Of a DNA stretch of 50,684 nucleotides, positions 46,922-50,684 are shown piece by piece. The DNA is taken from the NCBI GenBank assembly GCA_947627745.1, contig CANQXH010000005.1, positions 1 through 50,684 on the forward strand, in the 5' to 3' direction. Position 1 is the first letter of the stretch; the number at the start of each line of letters is the position of its first letter. The translations under genes and the position numbers were made by a program. The DNA is from an uncultured Oscillospiraceae bacterium. Lineage in GTDB: Bacteria > Bacillota > Clostridia > Oscillospirales > Oscillospiraceae. Under the pieces are notes generated by a model that was not told where the DNA came from, did no database searches, and saw only the letters and a list, made by a program, of their open reading frames with translations.

Positions 46922-49819
46922 ATGCAAGTAAATACCCTGCTTCACGGCTTCCGGGTCACCCGGGTACGGGAGCTGGCGGAGCTGAAGGCCCAGCTGGTGG
47001 AAATGGTTTATGAGAAGAACGGCGCGCGGCTGGCCTGGCTGGACCGGCCGGACCAAAATATGTCCTTTGCCATCGCGTTCAAGACGGTGCCGGAGAACGA
47101 CACCGGCGTTTTCCACATTTTGGAGCACAGCGTTTTGTGCGGCTCCGACAAATATCCCGTGAAGGAGCCCTTCGTTAATCTGCTGCGGACCTCCCTGCAG
47201 ACCTTCCTCAACGCCATGACCTTCGGGGACAAGACCATGTACCCCGTGTCCAGCCGGAACAAGAAGGATTTTGCCAATCTGGTGGACATCTATATGGACG
47301 CGGTGCTCCACCCTGCCATCTATTCCCAGGAGAACATCTTCCTCCAGGAGGGCTGGCACTATGAGCTGGCCGAGGACGGCAGCCTCCTGCGCAACGGCGT
47401 GGTGTACAACGAAATGAAGGGCGCTTACGCCTCCGAGGACACTCTCATCGAGTCCCAGATGCAAAAACTCCTGTCCCCCGATTCCTGCTACCGCTACGAC
47501 TCCGGCGGCGACCCGGCCCACATCCCGGAGCTGACCTATGAGCAGTTCCTGAACGCCCACCGCCGGTTCTACCATCCCAGCAACAGCCGGATCTTCCTGG
47601 ACGGGCAAATCGACCTGGACGCCACCCTAGCGCTGCTGGACGGGTACTTAAAGGACTATGGCCCCAGCCCCGACCCGGAGCCGGTAATCCCCATGCAGGC
47701 GCCCACCGGCTTCCACTCCGCCCGGATTGAATATGAGATCGCCCCCAATGAGGACCCGGCCCACCGGGGCCACCTGGCCATGGGGTTTGTGGGCGGTACC
47801 TTCGCCGATCAGAAGGAGCTGATCGGGCTGAACGTGCTGTCCGACGTGCTGTGTGGCTCTAACGAGGCCCCCTTGAAGAAGGCCCTTCTGGAGCAGGGAC
47901 TGGCGGAGGACGTGTCCATGTACGCCAACGCCACCCAGCAGATCGTGGCGGTGATCTCGATCCACAATACCGACGAGGAGAAGGTCCCCCAGATTCAGGC
48001 GGTGTGCCGGGAGGTGCTGACGGGCCTGGCCCGAAATGGCATTCCCAAGGACCAGATCATTGCCGCCCTCAACAACCGGTTGTTCCGGGTGCGGGAGGCG
48101 GATTTTGGGCGGATGTCCCCCGGCGTGATCTACGCCATCTCCGCCATGGACACCTGGCTCTACGGCGGCGATCCGGCGGAGAGCCTGTGCTTCGGCGAAG
48201 TGTTCGCCCAGCTGCGCCGGGAAATGGACCAGGGCTATTTTGAAAAGCTGCTGGAGAAGACCTTTCTGGAGAACACCCACTGCGCCCAGGTCTACTGCGC
48301 CCCCTCTCATACCGTGGGGGAGCAGGCCCGGAAGCGGGAGGCGGAGCAGCTCGCCGCCCTGCTTGCCACCTGGGACCAGGACAAGAAGGACCAGGTTGTC
48401 GCCCAGGCCAAGGCTCTGAAGGAGCATCAGCAGGCCCCCGATTCCCCGGAGGCCCTGGCCACCCTGCCCCAGCTCAAGCTGTCGGACGTGGCGAAAAAGC
48501 CGGAGCCCATCCCCATGGAGGTGGGCAAAACGGGGCAGACGCCGGTGCTGTACGTCCCCGTGAACACCAGCGGCATTGTCTATGCTGATTTCTACTTTGA
48601 CGCCCGGGACCTGACCCTGGAGGAGCTGCCTCTGGCGGACCTGCTGGCCAGCCTGCTGGGTCAAGCCGCCACGGAAAAGCGGGACAGCCTGTCCCTGCTC
48701 AACGCCATCAAGACCCACTTGGGCGCCTTTGACGCCGGCATGGAGGCCTATTCCCGGAAGGACGACCCCCATTTCTGCGCCCCGGCCCTGGTAGTCTCCG
48801 CCAGTATGCTGAAAACCAACGTGGACCAGGCCCTGCCCCTGATCGCCGAGGTGCTGACCGGCTCCATTCTCCGGGACCGGCCTCTGGTGGGCAAGCTCCT
48901 GCGGCAGAAGAAGCTGGACACCCGGCAGTACATCGTGATGAGCGGCAACCGGTTTGCCTCTACCCGGGCCGCCGCCGGATTCTCCGCCTCGGGCATGGTG
49001 GCGGAGGCCCTGGGCGGTCTGGAGAATTACCGCTGGCTGTGCAAGACCGAGGCCGCCTTCTCCCAAGGAGATGATACGCTGCTGACCCAGCTGGAGGAGC
49101 TGGCCAAGCGGCTGCTGTGCCGGGCCCGGCTGACCCTGTGCCTGACCGGGGACCGGGACGAGGCCCTGGCTGCCCGTCTGGCGGAGCCTCTGCCCATGGG
49201 CGAGGCGGTGACTGCCCCGGCGTCTTATCCAGGCTGGGGCGTCCGGCGGGAGGGCTTTGTGATCCCCGCCGAGGTCTCCTTCGCCGCCAAGGGCGGCAAC
49301 CAGCTGCTGCTGGGCAGCACCTACCGGGGCGCCCAGCGGGTGGCGGCAAGCGCGTTGTCCTCGGACTACCTGTGGAACACCATCCGGGTCCAGGGCGGCG
49401 CCTACGGTTGCGGCCTGATGGTCGCCAGCGCCGGCCAGGTGGTCTTCCACACCTACCGGGATCCCAACGCCGCCGGTTCTTTGACCGCCTTTGACCGGGC
49501 CGGGGCCTTCCTCCGGGCGCAGCACTACGGCAAGGAGGAGATCGAGGGCCTGATTCTGGGCACCATCTCCGACGCCGACCCCATGCTCACTCCTCGGCTC
49601 AAGGGCCGCAACGCGGCGGCGCTGTACCTCTCCGGCCGGACCCAGGCGGACCAGGACGAGCTGTACAGCCAGATCCTCTCCACCACCTGGGAGGATATGG
49701 AGCAATTCGCGGACCTGCTGGATCAGACCTGCGCCCAGGGCAGCGTGTGCGTTATCGGCGGCAAGGCCCTTCTGGATGCCTGCGGCGACGCCCTGGACAC
49801 CGTGGAAAATCTGGCCTGA
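46922..49819 (+). CDS. M16C-family zinc metalloprotease (presequence-protease/Cym1-like)
   Basis: A 965-residue protein; ATG 46922 follows AAGGAG. The inverted zinc motif HxxEH appears as FHILEHSVLCGS near residue 67, with the downstream Glu ligand likely in YNEMKGAY. Following LRTSLQTFLNAMTFGDKTMYPVSSRNKKDF and the late RVQGGAYGCG block with the substrate-binding Arg/Tyr type residues are characteristic of the PreP/M16C group, which forms a closed chamber degrading short unfolded peptides. No signal peptide is present, so it acts in the cytoplasm, probably in peptide turnover. It is monocistronic with its own promoter and terminator. Confidence 0.93.
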   Translation: MQVNTLLHGFRVTRVRELAELKAQLVEMVYEKNGARLAWLDRPDQNMSFAIAFKTVPENDTGVFHILEHSVLCGSDKYPVKEPFVNLLRTSLQTFLNAMTFGDKTMYPVSSRNKKDFANLVDIYMDAVLHPAIYSQENIFLQEGWHYELAEDGSLLRNGVVYNEMKGAYASEDTLIESQMQKLLSPDSCYRYDSGGDPAHIPELTYEQFLNAHRRFYHPSNSRIFLDGQIDLDATLALLDGYLKDYGPSPDPEPVIPMQAPTGFHSARIEYEIAPNEDPAHRGHLAMGFVGGTFADQKELIGLNVLSDVLCGSNEAPLKKALLEQGLAEDVSMYANATQQIVAVISIHNTDEEKVPQIQAVCREVLTGLARNGIPKDQIIAALNNRLFRVREADFGRMSPGVIYAISAMDTWLYGGDPAESLCFGEVFAQLRREMDQGYFEKLLEKTFLENTHCAQVYCAPSHTVGEQARKREAEQLAALLATWDQDKKDQVVAQAKALKEHQQAPDSPEALATLPQLKLSDVAKKPEPIPMEVGKTGQTPVLYVPVNTSGIVYADFYFDARDLTLEELPLADLLASLLGQAATEKRDSLSLLNAIKTHLGAFDAGMEAYSRKDDPHFCAPALVVSASMLKTNVDQALPLIAEVLTGSILRDRPLVGKLLRQKKLDTRQYIVMSGNRFASTRAAAGFSASGMVAEALGGLENYRWLCKTEAAFSQGDDTLLTQLEELAKRLLCRARLTLCLTGDRDEALAARLAEPLPMGEAVTAPASYPGWGVRREGFVIPAEVSFAAKGGNQLLLGSTYRGAQRVAASALSSDYLWNTIRVQGGAYGCGLMVASAGQVVFHTYRDPNAAGSLTAFDRAGAFLRAQHYGKEEIEGLILGTISDADPMLTPRLKGRNAAALYLSGRTQADQDELYSQILSTTWEDMEQFADLLDQTCAQGSVCVIGGKALLDACGDALDTVENLA

Positions 49820-49855
49820 GTAACAAGCGGCCCCGCGTCACCTGGCAAAAAGTAA

Positions 49856-49885
49856 GCGGCACAGCCTCCGGGCTGTGCCGCTTTT
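49856..49885 (+). terminator. Intrinsic terminator of the M16C gene
   Basis: GCGGCACAGCC and GGCTGTGCCGC form a perfect 11-bp stem with TCCG loop, followed by TTTTCC. Confidence 0.85.
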
Positions 49886-49937
49886 CCGCATCCGTCAGGG
49901 TGTTTGCCCATGGGAACCGCTTTGCCCCGGGCGTTCT

Positions 49938-50168
49938 TTAGTCCAGGGGGGTGAAGACAAATTTCTGGGTCAGCCCGTCGCAGGCGGCGTAGATGGTCAT
50001 GCCGCCCCCGTCCTGCAGATCCATGGTCATTTCCACGGCCTTCCCCGGGAGCAGAGTGCGGACATAGGCCTCTGGATCGTCGGTCTCCACTTCCTCAAAA
50101 AACACATCCCGCATTTGGTTGTTGCGGCAAAGATTCTGGATCTCCCGCACCATTTCGTAAGCAGCCAA
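49938..50168 (-). CDS. Small protein of unknown function (76 aa)
   Basis: The most likely start is TTG 50168, nine bases after GGAGG, giving AAYEMVREIQNLCRNNQMRDVFFEE and so on to FVFTPLD. In-frame codons further upstream run into the tRNA-Gly promoter region and are not coding-like. The product is acidic and soluble, with an N-terminal helix and a later GGGMTIYAACDGLTQKFVF beta-like stretch. I do not recognise the family; it looks like a conserved house-keeping-size protein because the ribosome site and frame are clean. Confidence 0.65.
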   Translation of the reverse strand: MAAYEMVREIQNLCRNNQMRDVFFEEVETDDPEAYVRTLLPGKAVEMTMDLQDGGGMTIYAACDGLTQKFVFTPLD

Positions 50169-50253
50169 AACAGCACGCCTCCTTTCAGCAAAAAGTATAT
50201 CATAGTATGTCCCTCCGCGCAAGTTTTTTGCAGCCCGGGGCATAAAAAAGGAC

Positions 50254-50282
50254 TTGCATTTTCCCAGACCATCTGCTATAAT
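50254..50282 (+). promoter_or_regulatory. SigA-type promoter of tRNA-Gly
   Basis: TTGCAT (50254-50259) and TATAAT (50277-50282), 17-bp spacer, 11 bases before the tRNA 5' end. Confidence 0.8.
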
Positions 50283-50293
50283 ACAGGGGCGAT

Positions 50294-50367
50294 GCGGGTA
50301 TAGTTCATCGGTAGAATGCGACCTTCCCAAGGTTGACAGGTGGGTTCGACTCCCATTACCCGCTCCA
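50294..50367 (+). tRNA. tRNA-Gly (CCC)
   Basis: GCGGGTA/TACCCGC acceptor stem, D-arm GTTCATCGGTAGAAT, anticodon stem CGACC/GGTTG with loop TTCCCAA (anticodon CCC), T-arm TGGGTTCGACTCCCA, discriminator T and encoded CCA. Confidence 0.96.
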
Positions 50368-50395
50368 TCAAGAGACAATAAAAAAGATATTGTCC

Positions 50396-50426
50396 CCGAA
50401 AAGCCTTGCGCCGCAAGGCTTTTCGG
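50396..50426 (+). terminator. Hairpin downstream of tRNA-Gly
   Basis: CCGAAAAGCCTTG and CAAGGCTTTTCGG form a perfect 13-bp stem with CGCCG loop. Few Ts follow; it may terminate or help 3' processing. Confidence 0.6.
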
Positions 50427-50538
50427 CGTTCTAAGGGGCGAAATTTCGGGATTCAAAACCGTAGATATAAAACGCGTTTTTTCCGCTTTTTGTAGACTTG
50501 AACCCTCGTGGAAGCCGAATATCGCAAAAATTAAGAAC

Positions 50539-50573
50539 AGCAGGCAGGAAAAATCCCGCCTGCTTTTCGTTTT
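50539..50573 (+). terminator. Intrinsic terminator 1 of a tandem pair
   Basis: GCAGGC/GCCTGC, extended inward by GGA/TCC, AAAA loop, followed by TTTTCGTTTTTT. Confidence 0.75.
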
Positions 50574-50577
50574 TTCA

Positions 50578-50618
50578 GAGCCAATCGTTTTTTCAAACGG
50601 TTGGCTCTTTTTTATTTT
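50578..50618 (+). terminator. Intrinsic terminator 2 of a tandem pair
   Basis: GAGCCAATCGTTT and AAACGGTTGGCTC pair with one G-U around TTTC, followed by TTTTTTATTTT. Confidence 0.8.
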
Positions 50619-50647
50619 CTAGGAAAGGAAGTAGAAAGGTTGAAACA

Positions 50648-50684
50648 TTGCGATTTGAGTATCATTCCGAAAAAGGACGCACAA
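50648..50684 (+). CDS. Possible 5' end of a further gene, cut by window edge
   Basis: A TTG at 50648, eight bases after AGAAAGG, opens a frame LRFEYHSEKGRT that runs off the window. Twelve codons are too few to identify or confirm it; another frame from TTG 50640 is also open. Confidence 0.25.
   Translation, partial: MRFEYHSEKGRT

Overview
The window reads as chromosomal DNA of a GC-rich, low-GC-lineage Gram-positive anaerobe, most likely a gut member of the Oscillospiraceae/Clostridia. Grounds for this are a T-box leader, many SigA-type promoters with exact 17-bp spacers, lipoprotein signal peptides, a domain-permuted membrane-anchored GH3, an Mrp/Mbh-type antiporter cluster, a SpoIIE/STAS pair and a single-membrane type corrinoid importer. 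The taxonomic call is inference; no rRNA gene is present.

Layout. (1) 1-1.3 kb: 3' part of a membrane-anchored GH3 glycosidase. (2) 1.4-6.3 kb: trpDCFBA behind a perfect promoter, a Trp-type T-box, two successive terminators and a short ORF with tandem Trp codons; trpE and trpG are not here. (3) 6.4-11.7 kb: a convergent pair, a membrane/Rossmann-like/RyR-domain protein and a TIR-TM-beta-propeller protein that is frameshifted at a G6 run. (4) 11.7-12.8 kb: two 61-bp direct repeats (terminator-bearing) enclosing a compact two-gene module, an Xre regulator and a small possible Spo0A-C-like protein, with three copies of a 20-bp operator-like motif. (5) 12.8-24.8 kb: a LacI-controlled sugar/polyol locus: ABC importer, PfkB kinase, Zn-dependent dehydrogenase, GDSL hydrolase, YesL protein, FAD oxidoreductase and a divergent LamG-phosphoesterase, tied together by repeated LacI-like operator sites. 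(6) 25.1-34.5 kb: a ten-gene Mrp/Mbh-type cation/proton antiporter operon with four NuoL/M/N-like subunits and no redox module. (7) 34.7-37.6 kb: PHP phosphatase, an unknown protein and a NadD-NADAR fusion. (8) 37.7-40.4 kb: a visibly decaying acyltransferase-like/STAS/SpoIIE operon. (9) 40.5-43.4 kb: cyclophilin-like lipoprotein, Fe-S aldo/keto reductase, tRNA-Ala and an SDR. (10) 43.4-46.8 kb: btuFDC-like importer under a cobalamin riboswitch. (11) 46.8-50.7 kb: M16C metalloprotease, a small unknown gene, tRNA-Gly(CCC) and an AT-rich stretch with tandem terminators.

The regions most deserving attention are the doubly controlled trp leader, the RyR/TIR pair, the direct-repeat-bounded Xre module, the multi-operator LacI regulon and the module at 37.7-40.4 kb in which three adjacent genes all carry lesions. 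All functional calls rest on motif recognition by eye; no database search was possible.
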